From assembly GCF_022484265.1 (NCBI RefSeq), contig NZ_JAKVLR010000001.1, forward strand, positions 1,364,001 through 1,428,000: 64,000 bases of DNA, written 5' to 3'. The notes under the pieces are model-generated. The model saw only the letters and a list, made by a program, of their open reading frames with translations. It did not search any database and was not told the DNA's origin. The translations under genes and the position numbers were made by a program. Shown here piece by piece: positions 53,424 to 62,823 of the stretch (positions within the stretch are counted from its first letter, which is position 1; each line of letters begins with the position of its first letter). This DNA is from Companilactobacillus sp. (GTDB lineage: Bacteria > Bacillota > Bacilli > Lactobacillales > Lactobacillaceae).

Positions 53424-54581
53424 ATGATCATCAATAAAGACGTTATGAGAAATAATAATGAGCGATCCGTTTTACAATCAATCGTAAATGGAGGACCCAT
53501 TTCTAGAAACAAAATTTCTAAACAGTTAGGACTCAACAAAGTCACGGTATCTGACATTGTGGGATCTTTTCTCGATAGCAAATTAATTTTTAGTCTCGGC
53601 GAGGCAAAATCATCCACCACAAGTGGTCGAAAACCTGAACTAGTAGAATACAATTCCAATTACGGCTATATCGTGAATTTCAGTATTTCCGGCCGGGAAT
53701 TAAATATGCTAGTTACCAAAATGGATGGTCGGACCCTCGAATATAATTCCAAAAATATTGAAAAACAGTCTATCAAAGAAATTATTGCAAAAATGGAAGA
53801 CTTACTGGATCAATTGCCAGATTTTGATTCTGACAATGGCCTGCAAGCCATATCCCTATCCATCTATGGCATCGTCTATAATGGAGAAATCATCGTTTCA
53901 CCATTTACCGACTTTGAAGACTTCGACTTAGTCAGTCATTTCCAGGATAAATATCAAGTACCTGTAGTTATGGAAAACGAAGCCAACTCATCAGCTATTT
54001 TTGAACAAGACTTCAGTAAACAAGAAATGCAAAATATTGTGACCGTAAGCATTCACGACGGAATAGGTGCAGGAATTATCATCAACACACATCTATATCG
54101 CGGAAACTATGGTCAAGCTGGAGAAATTGGTCGGATAATTATTCAAGATTCCGGTAAGACAAAGCGAAAACTTGCAAAATTACCTAGTTTTGATTCCGAA
54201 TGGTCGCAGACGAAGATTCTGGATAAGGCTGCCAAGTTGAAAAAAGACACTAACTATTCTTTGGAAAAATTAGTCGAAGATTATAATTCTCATGACTCTG
54301 AGATTGAAGAGCTGATTGAAGATTTTTGTTACCATTTAGCAATTATCACGAGTGATTTAATTGCTGCCTATGATCCACAAATGATCTTCTTTAACTCTCC
54401 ATTGGTTGATCAATTACCAGAGATCCTCAAAATTTTACAGATGAAACTCGGATTTTTACCACTAGTTCCCCCATTAGTACTTTCTAAAGACGTTAAATAC
54501 GGAACATTATTAGGCGGGGCATCTCTTGCCATCCACCGTGTCTTGCAAATGGAAGGAACTAGATTGATATTTCATCATTAA
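53424..54581 (+). CDS. xylR: Xylose repressor, ROK family
   Basis: 385 residues. An N-terminal winged helix (RNNNERSVLQSIVNGGPISR NKISKQLGLNKVTVSDIV, given in two parts) is followed by a ROK sugar-binding domain with VVMENEANSSAIFEQ and GIGAGIIINTHLYRGNYGQAGEIG. The CxCGxxGC zinc motif of many ROK kinases is absent, as expected for a regulator rather than a kinase. It lies 21 bases after the symporter gene. It should release the operators at 51763 and 51934 when xylose is bound. Confidence 0.9.
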   Translation: MIINKDVMRNNNERSVLQSIVNGGPISRNKISKQLGLNKVTVSDIVGSFLDSKLIFSLGEAKSSTTSGRKPELVEYNSNYGYIVNFSISGRELNMLVTKMDGRTLEYNSKNIEKQSIKEIIAKMEDLLDQLPDFDSDNGLQAISLSIYGIVYNGEIIVSPFTDFEDFDLVSHFQDKYQVPVVMENEANSSAIFEQDFSKQEMQNIVTVSIHDGIGAGIIINTHLYRGNYGQAGEIGRIIIQDSGKTKRKLAKLPSFDSEWSQTKILDKAAKLKKDTNYSLEKLVEDYNSHDSEIEELIEDFCYHLAIITSDLIAAYDPQMIFFNSPLVDQLPEILKILQMKLGFLPLVPPLVLSKDVKYGTLLGGASLAIHRVLQMEGTRLIFHH

Positions 54582-54611
54582 AATGCAGTAAACAAAATAT
54601 AATCAAAATTA

Positions 54612-54650
54612 AAAACGATACCCACATTTATTTGTGTGTATCGTTTTTTT
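54612..54650 (+). terminator. Terminator after xylR
   Basis: AAAACGATAC and GTATCGTTTT arms with an inner ACA/TGT pair, then a T run. It separates xylP-xylR from the beta-glucoside genes. Confidence 0.9.
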
Positions 54651-54666
54651 TTAGGAGGAATATTAA

Positions 54667-56148
54667 TTGACTACCAAACAATTACCAAATGACTTCTTAT
54701 GGGGTGGCGCTGTGGCTGCTCATCAAGTTGAGGGTGCTTATAACGTTGACGGGAAAGGACTGAGTGTCGCCGATGTTATGACTTCAGCAGGAACACATGA
54801 CGAGAGAAAAATCACCAAAGGGGTTGATCCAAATTACTTCTATCCCAATCACAATGCTGTCGACTTTTATCATCAATATCCGGAAGATATCAAACTTTTA
54901 GCAGAAATGGGATTCAAGTGTTTCCGAACGTCCATTGCATGGTCACGGATTTTTCCAAATGGAGATGACCAAGAACCAAATGAGGCTGGATTAAAATTTT
55001 ATGACAAACTATTTGATGAATGTCTCAAATACAACATCGAGCCCGTGGTCACCTTGTCTCATTTTGAAATGCCCTATCACCTAGTTACCGAATATGGTGG
55101 ATTCCGTAATCGGAAGGTAATCGATTTTTTCACTAAGTTTGCTGAAACAGTCTTCAAACGCTATCGAGATAAGGTCAAATATTGGCTGACTTTTAATGAA
55201 ATTAACAATCAGATTAATTACGATCGTGCTTTCACTTTATTTACTAATTCTGGAATCAAAATAAAACCGGGAGAAAATCCTGAAAAAGTAATGTATCAAG
55301 CAGGCCATTACGAAGTCGTCGCAAGTGCTATTGCTGTTCAATTCGGACACAAGATAAATCCTGACTTTGAGATTGGCGCAATGGTGGCAATGTCACCAGT
55401 CTATCCAGCAACAGATAAACCAGAGGATATTTTAAAAGCTCAGCGTGCAATGCAGGCACGTTACTGGTTTTCCGATGTGCAAGTGGAAGGAAAATATCCG
55501 AGCTGGTTAGTCAATTACCAAGATGCCAAGGGATTTGACCTAGACATCACTGAAAAAGATTTGCAAGAATTAGCCGCTGGTACCGTGGATTATCTTGGAT
55601 TTAGCTATTATATGTCATTTGCCACTGCTGCAAGTCACAACGAAGACGAATACTATTCCTATAATGAAACAAATGATTTAGTTACCAACAGTTACGTACC
55701 TCAATCAGACTGGGGTTGGCAAGTTGATCCAAAAGGCCTACGCTATGCTTTAAATTGGCTAAACGACCGTTATAACCTACCATTATTTATCGTTGAAAAT
55801 GGAATTGGAGCAATTGACCAACTTACTAATGATCATAAGATCCATGATCAATATCGAATCAAATATCTACAAGATCACATTGAGCAAATGAAATTGGCCA
55901 TGTTAAACGATGGCGTTAAAGTAATGGGTTACACTCCGTGGAGTGCAATCGATATCGTATCTGCCAGCACCGGACAACTATCTAAACGTTACGGATTTAT
56001 TTACGTTGATGAAAATGACGATGGCAGTGGTAGCTTGGCCAGATATAAAAAAGATTCATTCTACTGGTATCAACATGTGATTGAAACAAATGGTGCAGAC
56101 TTATCAAAGACAGTTGGTGAAAATGATGAAGCAAGCCAATCCAACTAA
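54667..56148 (+). CDS. 6-phospho-beta-glucosidase, glycoside hydrolase family 1
   Basis: 493 residues from a TTG at 54667, which follows AGGAGGA at the right distance. The acid/base is Glu178 in WLTFNEIN and the nucleophile Glu377 in IVENGIG. The late phrase LSKRYGFIYVD (Lys440, Tyr442) is the phosphate-binding signature of the 6-phospho group. No PTS gene is near; the ROK kinase that overlaps its 3' end could make the 6-phospho substrate after uptake by another carrier. The exact sugar (cellobiose, gentiobiose or a plant glucoside) is not decided. Confidence 0.9.
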   Translation: MTTKQLPNDFLWGGAVAAHQVEGAYNVDGKGLSVADVMTSAGTHDERKITKGVDPNYFYPNHNAVDFYHQYPEDIKLLAEMGFKCFRTSIAWSRIFPNGDDQEPNEAGLKFYDKLFDECLKYNIEPVVTLSHFEMPYHLVTEYGGFRNRKVIDFFTKFAETVFKRYRDKVKYWLTFNEINNQINYDRAFTLFTNSGIKIKPGENPEKVMYQAGHYEVVASAIAVQFGHKINPDFEIGAMVAMSPVYPATDKPEDILKAQRAMQARYWFSDVQVEGKYPSWLVNYQDAKGFDLDITEKDLQELAAGTVDYLGFSYYMSFATAASHNEDEYYSYNETNDLVTNSYVPQSDWGWQVDPKGLRYALNWLNDRYNLPLFIVENGIGAIDQLTNDHKIHDQYRIKYLQDHIEQMKLAMLNDGVKVMGYTPWSAIDIVSASTGQLSKRYGFIYVDENDDGSGSLARYKKDSFYWYQHVIETNGADLSKTVGENDEASQSN

Positions 56149-57019
56149 GTTATTAGCAATCGACATTGGAGGTACGACCGTCAAATATGGGTTATGGTCA
56201 GATGATCAGATTAGTCACAAAAATAGTTTCAAAACGCCCAATGATTTAGATGCAATGTATCGACAATTGCGGTTAGCAAAAAATGAAATAGCCGAACTAG
56301 AACCAGAAATATCCGGAGTAGCAATCAGTGTTCCAGGTAGCGTAAATACAGAGGAAGGAATAATCTCCGGAACTACCGCTATTGAATATTTAAACCACTT
56401 TCCACTAAAAGCCGGATTAGAGAATATCTTCAAACTACCAGTGAGCATGCAAAATGACGCCAACTGTGCCGCATTAGCCGAATCATGGCGAGGAAACGCC
56501 AAGGATGCTGACAGTGCAATATTCATGATAATAGGAACCGGAATTGGCGGAGCAATGACCGCAAATGGCCAATTAGTAAGTGGAAAAAATAATTTTGCTG
56601 GTGAAATAGGCTACACAATAGCCGGAAAAGAGAACCTGACCATCAGCGAATTAGGCAGTCCAGTAAAAATGGCAGAAAGATACAACCGTTTAAGCGACAA
56701 TATCAAAATCCTAAATGGAAAAGAAATCTTCGACCAAGCAGAAGCTGGAGAACCATTAGCAAAAGAATGTACCAACACCATGTATCACTGGCTAAGCCAA
56801 ACAGCTTATAACTTGATAGTAAGTTTCAATCCAGAAAAATTGATTATAGGAGAAGGAATATCAGCCCGACCAAGTTTTATAGAGGAATTAAATCAAAGAG
56901 TCAATAAGTTGATGAGAATCCACCAAGTCTCAGCGACAGTAGAAATAACCAACTGCAAATATCGAAATGATGCCAACATGATAGGGGCAGTCTATCAATA
57001 TCAATCAGAAAAAATGTAG
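56126..57019 (+). CDS. ROK family sugar kinase, possibly beta-glucoside kinase
   Basis: 297 residues. The frame opens at 56081, but the ATG at 56126 is five bases after GGTGA and begins just before LLAIDIGGTTVKYGLW, the ATP loop; the ATG at 56123 is equally usable. It overlaps the glucosidase gene by about 23 bases. Sugar-site phrases MQNDANCAALAE and GTGIGGAMTANGQLVSG are present. The CxCGxxGC zinc motif of ordinary ROK glucokinases is missing, as in BglK-type beta-glucoside kinases, which phosphorylate cellobiose-like sugars for a partner 6-phospho-beta-glucosidase. That pairing is exactly what is seen here. Confidence 0.82.
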   Translation: MKQANPTKLLAIDIGGTTVKYGLWSDDQISHKNSFKTPNDLDAMYRQLRLAKNEIAELEPEISGVAISVPGSVNTEEGIISGTTAIEYLNHFPLKAGLENIFKLPVSMQNDANCAALAESWRGNAKDADSAIFMIIGTGIGGAMTANGQLVSGKNNFAGEIGYTIAGKENLTISELGSPVKMAERYNRLSDNIKILNGKEIFDQAEAGEPLAKECTNTMYHWLSQTAYNLIVSFNPEKLIIGEGISARPSFIEELNQRVNKLMRIHQVSATVEITNCKYRNDANMIGAVYQYQSEKM

Positions 57020-57024
57020 TAAGA

Positions 57025-57068
57025 CAAAAAGAGGATGAAGAAAACTAAAAGTTTTCTCCATCCTCTTT
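57025..57068. terminator. Strong terminator after the ROK kinase gene
   Basis: AAAGAGGATG and CATCCTCTTT, plus AGAAAAC and GTTTTCT, form a long stem with loop TAAAA. Nearly symmetrical. Confidence 0.9.
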
Positions 57069-57238
57069 ATATATATATGTTTTATATTTAATGGTTTTTA
57101 TCAGTTCAGGGCGAAAAAAGTCAGCATGCAACCGGCAAAGCCGGTAAATAAAACTAGACTAGAAACTAATTCAGCGAAAAAAACAGCCGACATACCTTCT
57201 TTCACCAAAAAAGACGGATTCTGAACTAAACCAGACTA
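57069..57238. other. Gene-free stretch beside the structured element
   Basis: 170 bases with no credible ORF. A small hairpin ACCGGC-AAA-GCCGGT lies at 57131-57145, and AGTTCAG near 57107 is mirrored by CTGAACT near 57230, so part of this stretch may belong to the structured element that follows. Confidence 0.35.
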
Positions 57239-57402
57239 GGTGGCGGGGAAAAATCGCGTGGAGCCAAGTAGAGAAATTCCACTTGGCAATGCGAAGCAGT
57301 GCTTAGTGGAAGGTGCAGCTTGAAGATTGTCGCGGTCTTTGCGATAAGCTCCAAGTGTGCCCTCTACGTCACGGACTCCGGAAGCGATTTTCCCCCGCCA
57401 CC
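57239..57402 (-). ncRNA. 164-nt structured element, candidate ncRNA or palindromic intergenic repeat
   Basis: The ends GGTGGCGGGGAAAAATCGC (57239-57257) and GCGATTTTCCCCCGCCACC (57384-57402) pair over 19 bases. Read as minus-strand RNA every position pairs (one G-U); on the plus strand one position is an A-C mismatch, which favours the minus strand. Inside are GCCAAGT/ACTTGGC (57263-57287) and a nested hairpin AGCTT/AAGCT with TCGC/GCGA (57317-57350). The element is clearly richer in GC than its surroundings and begins 11 bases after the stop of the ABC transporter gene. It is not a known family to me; a dispersed lactobacillar intergenic repeat is the main alternative. Confidence 0.5.
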
Positions 57403-57412
57403 GGCAGTATTG

Positions 57413-59200
57413 CTACTCATCCATAGACTGCAACTCATACAATTCAGAATAAAGACCACCAGCAGCTAACAGCTCAGAATGCGTCCCCCGCTCCACAATG
57501 CGACCATTGCTGAGAACCAGGATCTTATCCGCATCCTGTATCGTAGACAGCCGATGCGCAATCGCAATCGTAGTCCGATCCGACCGCATCTTAGACAATC
57601 CCCGAGTAATAGTCTGCTCAGTTTGTGGATCAATATTGGCAGTAGCCTCATCCAAAATCAACACCTTGGGATTCCGCACAATCGTCCGTGCAAACGAGAT
57701 CAATTGACGTTGCCCAGTCGAAAAACTGCTACCACGTTCAATAACCTTAGCGTGATACTTGCCAGGCAATTGTTGAATAAACGGATCAGCATCGACAAAC
57801 TTAGCCGCTTGTTCGACTTGTTCATCCGAAATCGAATCGTCAAACATCCGAATATTTTTAGCAATATCGCCGTAGAACAAGTAAGGTTCCTGAACGACTA
57901 GCCCGAGTTTTTGCCGCAGTTCCTTAGTTGAATAATCGCGAATATCGTGGTCATCCAATAAAATTTGACCCTCGCCAAACTCGTAAAAACGCAACAAGAT
58001 GTTGATGATTGAACTCTTACCGCTACCAGTATGACCAACTAGAGCCACTGTTTGGCCAGGTTCAACCGTGAATGAGATGTCTTTCAAAATTGGTTGACCA
58101 GGAACATAGGCAAAAGTGACATGCTTAAATTCAATTTTTCCATCAACTACTGTAGCTTGACTATCCTCATTTTGCTTGGGAGTAGTCGTCTCGTTATCAA
58201 ACAAATTCATGATCCGGTATCCAGCAACTAATCCGTCTTGGAAATAAGACATGTAGTTCATAACATCAGATAAGGGATTGAAAAAGTTTTGTTGGTAAGA
58301 AATAAAGGCGTAGATCACACCTGCAGCCACGATCGTATGAGTACTCTGGATCCCAAAGCCACTCAACGAGATCAATTCTGCGAGGGTGAACATCAACGTG
58401 ATCGTGGGATAAAGCAAGAACGAGTTCACATTGATCATCTTATTTCTCATCCCAAAATAAGCATTGTTCTTCTTTTCAAATTCAGAGATCATCCGCTTTT
58501 GTTGACCAAATTGTTGAATAATGCTGATGCCCATCAACGACTCGTTCAACTTCGTGTTGATCTGACTCAAATATTCACGTAAACGTTGATAAATCCGAGA
58601 ACTCAAATGTTGATAGAGCCAAACGACAAAGTACAGTACCAGGATAAAGGCTGCCGTTGCCCAGGCCAAAATCGGATTGACCGTGTACATAGCGATAAAA
58701 GCTGAGATCATCGCAAACGCTGCAACTAAAATAGTTAAAAACAGACTCCAGAAATCGTACAAAGTCTTGGTATCGTTAGTTACCCGCGACACGATCGAAC
58801 CAGCGGGAGTTTTATCGAAATAATCCATACCCAGCGTATGCAACTTGTGGAAAAGCTCACTACGAATTTTTTCCAAAGTCCGTTCAGCACCCATTGAAAA
58901 AGCAAAATTCTGAATGAATTGCACGATTGCTTTAATGATAGTTCCAATGAAGTAAACTGCTGCAAAGGCTAGCACGATTTGAATGCCAGTACTTTGCTTA
59001 TTCAAAAAGTGATCCATGTAGTATTGCAGCATTCTTGGCAAAATAACATTGATGATACTTAGAAAAACTGCGAAGACAACTGCGATTGCAAATTGCTTGC
59101 GGAAATATTTTGCGAAGTGCATCAATCTTTTTAAGATCGTAAATTGTTGCTTTCTAGTTAGAGATTGAACTTTTAGTTTTGTATCTTTGTCATTATCCAT
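57413..59200 (-). CDS. Heterodimeric multidrug ABC exporter, subunit 2 (BmrD/YheH/LmrD-like)
   Basis: 595 residues, fused membrane and nucleotide-binding domains. Walker A is GHTGSGKSSI and Walker B is VLILDEATANID with the catalytic Glu in place. The signature reads SFSTGQRQLISFART, deviating from LSGGQ. This is the pattern of the BmrD/LmrD side of asymmetric exporters, in which only one of the two composite ATP sites is active. Its ATG overlaps the end of the partner gene by eight bases, and GGGAGG precedes it. Substrates are likely hydrophobic drugs, but none can be named from the sequence. Confidence 0.88.
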   Translation of the reverse strand: MDNDKDTKLKVQSLTRKQQFTILKRLMHFAKYFRKQFAIAVVFAVFLSIINVILPRMLQYYMDHFLNKQSTGIQIVLAFAAVYFIGTIIKAIVQFIQNFAFSMGAERTLEKIRSELFHKLHTLGMDYFDKTPAGSIVSRVTNDTKTLYDFWSLFLTILVAAFAMISAFIAMYTVNPILAWATAAFILVLYFVVWLYQHLSSRIYQRLREYLSQINTKLNESLMGISIIQQFGQQKRMISEFEKKNNAYFGMRNKMINVNSFLLYPTITLMFTLAELISLSGFGIQSTHTIVAAGVIYAFISYQQNFFNPLSDVMNYMSYFQDGLVAGYRIMNLFDNETTTPKQNEDSQATVVDGKIEFKHVTFAYVPGQPILKDISFTVEPGQTVALVGHTGSGKSSIINILLRFYEFGEGQILLDDHDIRDYSTKELRQKLGLVVQEPYLFYGDIAKNIRMFDDSISDEQVEQAAKFVDADPFIQQLPGKYHAKVIERGSSFSTGQRQLISFARTIVRNPKVLILDEATANIDPQTEQTITRGLSKMRSDRTTIAIAHRLSTIQDADKILVLSNGRIVERGTHSELLAAGGLYSELYELQSMDE

Positions 59201-60953
59201 GCTGGTTCAACCTCCCCTCAATTTCGGCACTCTTAGCTTGCAAGTTAAAGGTATCATCGTACCAACCATGTTTAGCTAATAATTCTTTATGAGTACCTTG
59301 TTCAATGATCGTTCCGTGATCGACGACGATGATCTCGTCGGCATTTTCCACGGAGCTTAACCGACTGGCAGCAATGATCGTTGTTCCGTTGCAACGTTCC
59401 TTGGCGATACGTTGCTCGATATTACGCTCAGTCTTAGCGTCTACGGCTGACAATGAGTCATCGAGGATCAATAGCTTAGGATCACTCAAAATCGCACGTG
59501 CGATTGCCATTCGCTGTTTCTGTCCACCAGAAAGCGAGACACCCAGTTCACCAACTTGCGTATCGTATTTTTCAGGCATCAATTCGATATCTTCGTCTAA
59601 ATCAGCAATGTGAGCAGCATTCTTCACTTGCTTGTCATCGGCATCGATATTGGCAAAACGAATGTTGTCGCGAATATCAGTCGAGAATAAAAAGTTAGTC
59701 TGCGGAACATAGCCAATTTTATCGAGATATTTTTCCAAATCATAAGCTCTGATATCGTTTTGTCCTAGATTGATCTGACCATTGTAGTGGTCAAAATCAC
59801 GGAGCAACAATCTGATGATGGTCGACTTACCGCCACCAGTAGGACCAACGATACCTAAAGTTTGGCCTTCTTTTAAACTAAACGAGACGTTGGTCAATGC
59901 CATCGCCTTATCGTCTGGATAGTGGAAGGTCTTCATGTCAAAGTCGATATCCCCATTTGGAATCGTCGTTAATGCATTTGGAGTCACTACGAGTGAAGAT
60001 TTTTCATCCAGGAGCTCGGTGATCCGATCATAACTGGCGGCACCACGTTCCAAAATGTTGAACAAACTACCAATGGCAAACATTGGCCAAGTAAGCTCAG
60101 CTAGATAAGTAATAAATGAAACTAATTGTCCAATCGTCATCGAGTTGTGGATAACTGCTAGACCACCGATAACGATCGTCACTACGTATGACAAGCCCAT
60201 GATCAAGGTCGTCAACGGGTTGAACATCGCATCCAAACGATATGAACGTTTGTTAGCCTTGATGTTGTTGTCGACGTACTGATTAAAATCTTGCTCGTCT
60301 TCATGCTCTTGTCCCAAGGCCTTCAAGACTTTGATACCAACGACACTTTCTTGCGTCTTATTGTTGATGTTAGAAAATTCACCTTGCGACTTTAAAAAAG
60401 CGTTGTGGATCTTGTTTCCTAATACATTTGCCATGACCGCCAACAGTAGCAACGGAATGATCGCAATCAGCGTCAATTTCCAGCTGACGAACATCCCCAT
60501 CGCAAAGACCATCGACAGCCCTGTGATCAACGAATCGGCTAACGTCAAAACGCCAGGTCCGGCAACTTCACGGACGGCATCAATATCATTAGTGGCGTGG
60601 GCCATCAAATCGCCAGTCCGCCATTTCTGATAAAAAGTCGTATCCATTTTCATAAAGTGGTTGAACAAACGACTTCTGAGATCACGTTCCAAAACGTATG
60701 AACTTCCGAAAATCATTTTTTGCCAGACGAACCTCAACAAATATCCAGCAATTGCTACAAAGAGCAAAACAAACATGTTAGTTAACAAAAAGCTACTGTT
60801 AACGCTGTGTTTGTTGACTGCATCGACCACGTTTCCGACGATCCGTGGCGGAATAACATTACAAGCAGCAACTAATAGTAGCGCCAATACACCAAATGAG
60901 TACTGACGCCAACGGCGGGTGAAAAACCAGCCTAAACGTTTAAAAATCCCCAT
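59193..60953 (-). CDS. Heterodimeric multidrug ABC exporter, subunit 1 (BmrC/YheI/LmrC-like)
   Basis: 586 residues; AGGAGG lies ten bases before the ATG. Walker A is GPTGGGKSTI and the signature is the canonical SLSGGQKQRMAIARAI. Walker B reads LLILDDSLSAVD, with Asp where the catalytic Glu belongs, so this chain supplies the degenerate site. The paired asymmetry with the next gene identifies a BmrCD/LmrCD-type exporter. The membrane domain has six helices. Confidence 0.88.
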   Translation of the reverse strand: MGIFKRLGWFFTRRWRQYSFGVLALLLVAACNVIPPRIVGNVVDAVNKHSVNSSFLLTNMFVLLFVAIAGYLLRFVWQKMIFGSSYVLERDLRSRLFNHFMKMDTTFYQKWRTGDLMAHATNDIDAVREVAGPGVLTLADSLITGLSMVFAMGMFVSWKLTLIAIIPLLLLAVMANVLGNKIHNAFLKSQGEFSNINNKTQESVVGIKVLKALGQEHEDEQDFNQYVDNNIKANKRSYRLDAMFNPLTTLIMGLSYVVTIVIGGLAVIHNSMTIGQLVSFITYLAELTWPMFAIGSLFNILERGAASYDRITELLDEKSSLVVTPNALTTIPNGDIDFDMKTFHYPDDKAMALTNVSFSLKEGQTLGIVGPTGGGKSTIIRLLLRDFDHYNGQINLGQNDIRAYDLEKYLDKIGYVPQTNFLFSTDIRDNIRFANIDADDKQVKNAAHIADLDEDIELMPEKYDTQVGELGVSLSGGQKQRMAIARAILSDPKLLILDDSLSAVDAKTERNIEQRIAKERCNGTTIIAASRLSSVENADEIIVVDHGTIIEQGTHKELLAKHGWYDDTFNLQAKSAEIEGRLNQHG

Positions 60954-61034
60954 TTAAGAGTAAACCTCCTACAATTCCATTTCGAACTAAACTCTACACC
61001 TTCGACCAAAGTATAAGTCAAGGCTCTTGCAAAG

Positions 61035-61064
61035 AAAAAAATCATACCAAATTGGCATGATTTA
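61035..61064 (-). terminator. Terminator of the narK-DUF438 transcript
   Basis: On the minus strand AAATCATGCCAA and TTGGTATGATTT form the stem, followed by T residues. It lies between the broken DUF438 gene and the exporter genes. Confidence 0.85.
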
Positions 61065-61081
61065 TGTAAGCATTTCGACTT

Positions 61082-62522
61082 TTAAAGTAACTTCTTTTCG
61101 CCCTCAAGTTCGCGAATATGACTGACATCTTGGGAAACCTCAAGGCATCCTAGATAATTATTCTCTTCATCGCGTAAGGCATAGTATCTGATGTAGACGA
61201 ATTTTTCGCCGTGCAAGTTGATCCAAAATTCGTTTTCATCTGAGGTACCTTCGTGAAATTCTTTGAGAATTTCGAGAACTTTGTCAACGCTCTTTGGTGG
61301 ATGGCAGTTCACGACTGCTCGACCAATGACTGCTTTGGTTCTAGGAAAGACCCGGTTAGGTGAATTCGAGAACCACTTAACATGATCTGTTGCGTCCACA
61401 AAAGTTAAGTCGACTGGCAAAATTTTGAACATTGCTGTCAACTCATCCAAGTTCAATTTACCTGAATCAAAGCGAACGTTGATCTCATCAGTTGGCATCT
61501 CCAAACCAGTTTTTACGTGTTGCGAACGTTGTCTGATTTTTTTCATGCATCGACATCTTTGGTGATTCAGTGTCAGCATTGTCTTCGTGCAGACTTGGAG
61601 TTACATCAACGATAGGAATTTGTTTCTTAGCCTTTTTCTTTTCTTTCGGCTTGAGTCCTTCTGTATCGGCTAAGCCTTGAGCCATCTTGTTCAATTCTGA
61701 AGCAATTTTAGAATTGTCCTTTTTCTGACCTTCAGCAATTTCTTTGTCAGTTGGCTTCCATGGCAGTGGGTCTGGGATCAACGTGTAGCCGATATCCTTT
61801 TCGTCTTGTTCAGCCATGTACCAATCTTCTGGCGTTGCCACCTCGTCAAGCATTGGTATCATGATCTCTTCTTCCTTGAAGATCATCTCCATGACTTCCT
61901 TGCAGGCTTTTTCGATGGCTGCTTCAACTTCGTACTTATCAGGAACAGGGTCAGCTGTAACCATCTCGTATGCGTCTTTGATCCAACCTCTGATCTCATC
62001 GTCAACGCCCCACATGACCTTAGGTGGTGCGGTGATCCCGTACTTGTCCATCAGTGGAAAAATATTATTTTCCTTACGAGAATAATGCTTGTCGATCTTC
62101 ATCAAATCGGCTAAGGCTTTTTGCATCCGTTCCAAATATTCGTCGTTTTTACCGTCTTGTTGCCACTTCTTAAAGCAAGGCAACAGCTCGTCGTTGATCA
62201 GGGACGATAATACCACGTTTTCTAGCTTCATCGTAGCAACTGGATGTCCGGGTTTTTCAAAGGCAGGCGTACTTTCGTTGCCGGTGATCGAACCTTTAAA
62301 TACGGCAGCGTGGACATTGCACAAGTTTTGAATTTCCATCGGATTTAAGCCACTAGCGATCAGTTCGCGTTCAGCTGAAGTGATCTCTGAAACGTCGACA
62401 CTCGAAAATGAGTCATCGAACATCTTTTTAGCTTCGTCAAAATCTCCACCCTCGTGTAAAAAATTTAAGATCTCAACGATTTTTTTCTGGCGTTGGACAC
62501 TGTTTAAAGTTTTATTTGTCAT
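61082..62522 (-). pseudogene. DUF438-hemerythrin-PAS protein, split by a frameshift in an A7 run
   Basis: Two overlapping frames, 61488-62522 (344 codons) and 61082-61579, together make one family-length protein. The first holds a DUF438 region and a hemerythrin-like helix bundle (HAAVFKGSI, KIDKHYSRKENNIFPLMDKYG, FKEEEIMIPMLDE). The second continues with a PAS-type sensor domain (LPVDLTFVDATDHVKWFSNS, GRAVVNCHPPKSVDKVLEIL, FVYIRYYALRDEENNYLGCLEV). They join at a run of seven A on the minus strand (61537-61543); with six A the frame is continuous and gives about 479 residues. Such proteins are thought to sense oxygen, NO or redox state. It could be a true frameshift, a slippage site or a sequencing error. 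Confidence 0.82.
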
Positions 62523-62751
62523 AATTTTTCAGCTGGTAGCCCCTCTCCTCAAAAGCTTTGGCAATAGTCTCAAGTGGTATGCCCATTGCTCTAGAGCCTT
62601 TTTTCAAATTGATGATCTTGCCGACTGTGCCTAACATCCCTGGCACCTTGATTTTGGTAAAACCGATCGAATACATCGTATCGACAAAGTCTGGATACTG
62701 TTGGGCCAACGTGTTGATTGGCACTTCGAAATCAATTATTTTTTCTTCCAT
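62512..62751 (-). CDS. DUF1858 domain protein
   Basis: 79 residues; TGAGGAAAT precedes the ATG. The pattern FEVPINTLAQQYPDFVDTMYSIGF and KKGSRAMGIPLETIAKAFEERGY (in part) is that of DUF1858, a small domain often found fused to or next to hybrid-cluster or DUF438 proteins. It overlaps the DUF438 gene by 11 bases, so the two are translationally coupled. Its own biochemical role is unknown. Confidence 0.82.
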   Translation of the reverse strand: MEEKIIDFEVPINTLAQQYPDFVDTMYSIGFTKIKVPGMLGTVGKIINLKKGSRAMGIPLETIAKAFEERGYQLKNYDK

Positions 62752-62768
62752 AATATTTCCTCAATGTA

Positions 62769-62796
62769 TAAAAAAAGCGGAGATATCATCTCCACT
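62769..62796 (-). terminator. Hairpin with T run between DUF59 and DUF1858 genes
   Basis: AGTGGAGAT and ATCTCCGCT form a stem on the minus strand, followed by seven T. It would lower transcription into the DUF1858-DUF438 pair. Confidence 0.75.
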
Positions 62797-62823
62797 ATTC
62801 ATTTCTTCCCTCAATAATGTTTA

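Noticed and set aside
57479..57901. 140-codon plus-strand ORF opposite the ABC exporter gene
   Set aside because: It is a mirror of the conserved nucleotide-binding domain coding strand and has no ribosome site or family features.
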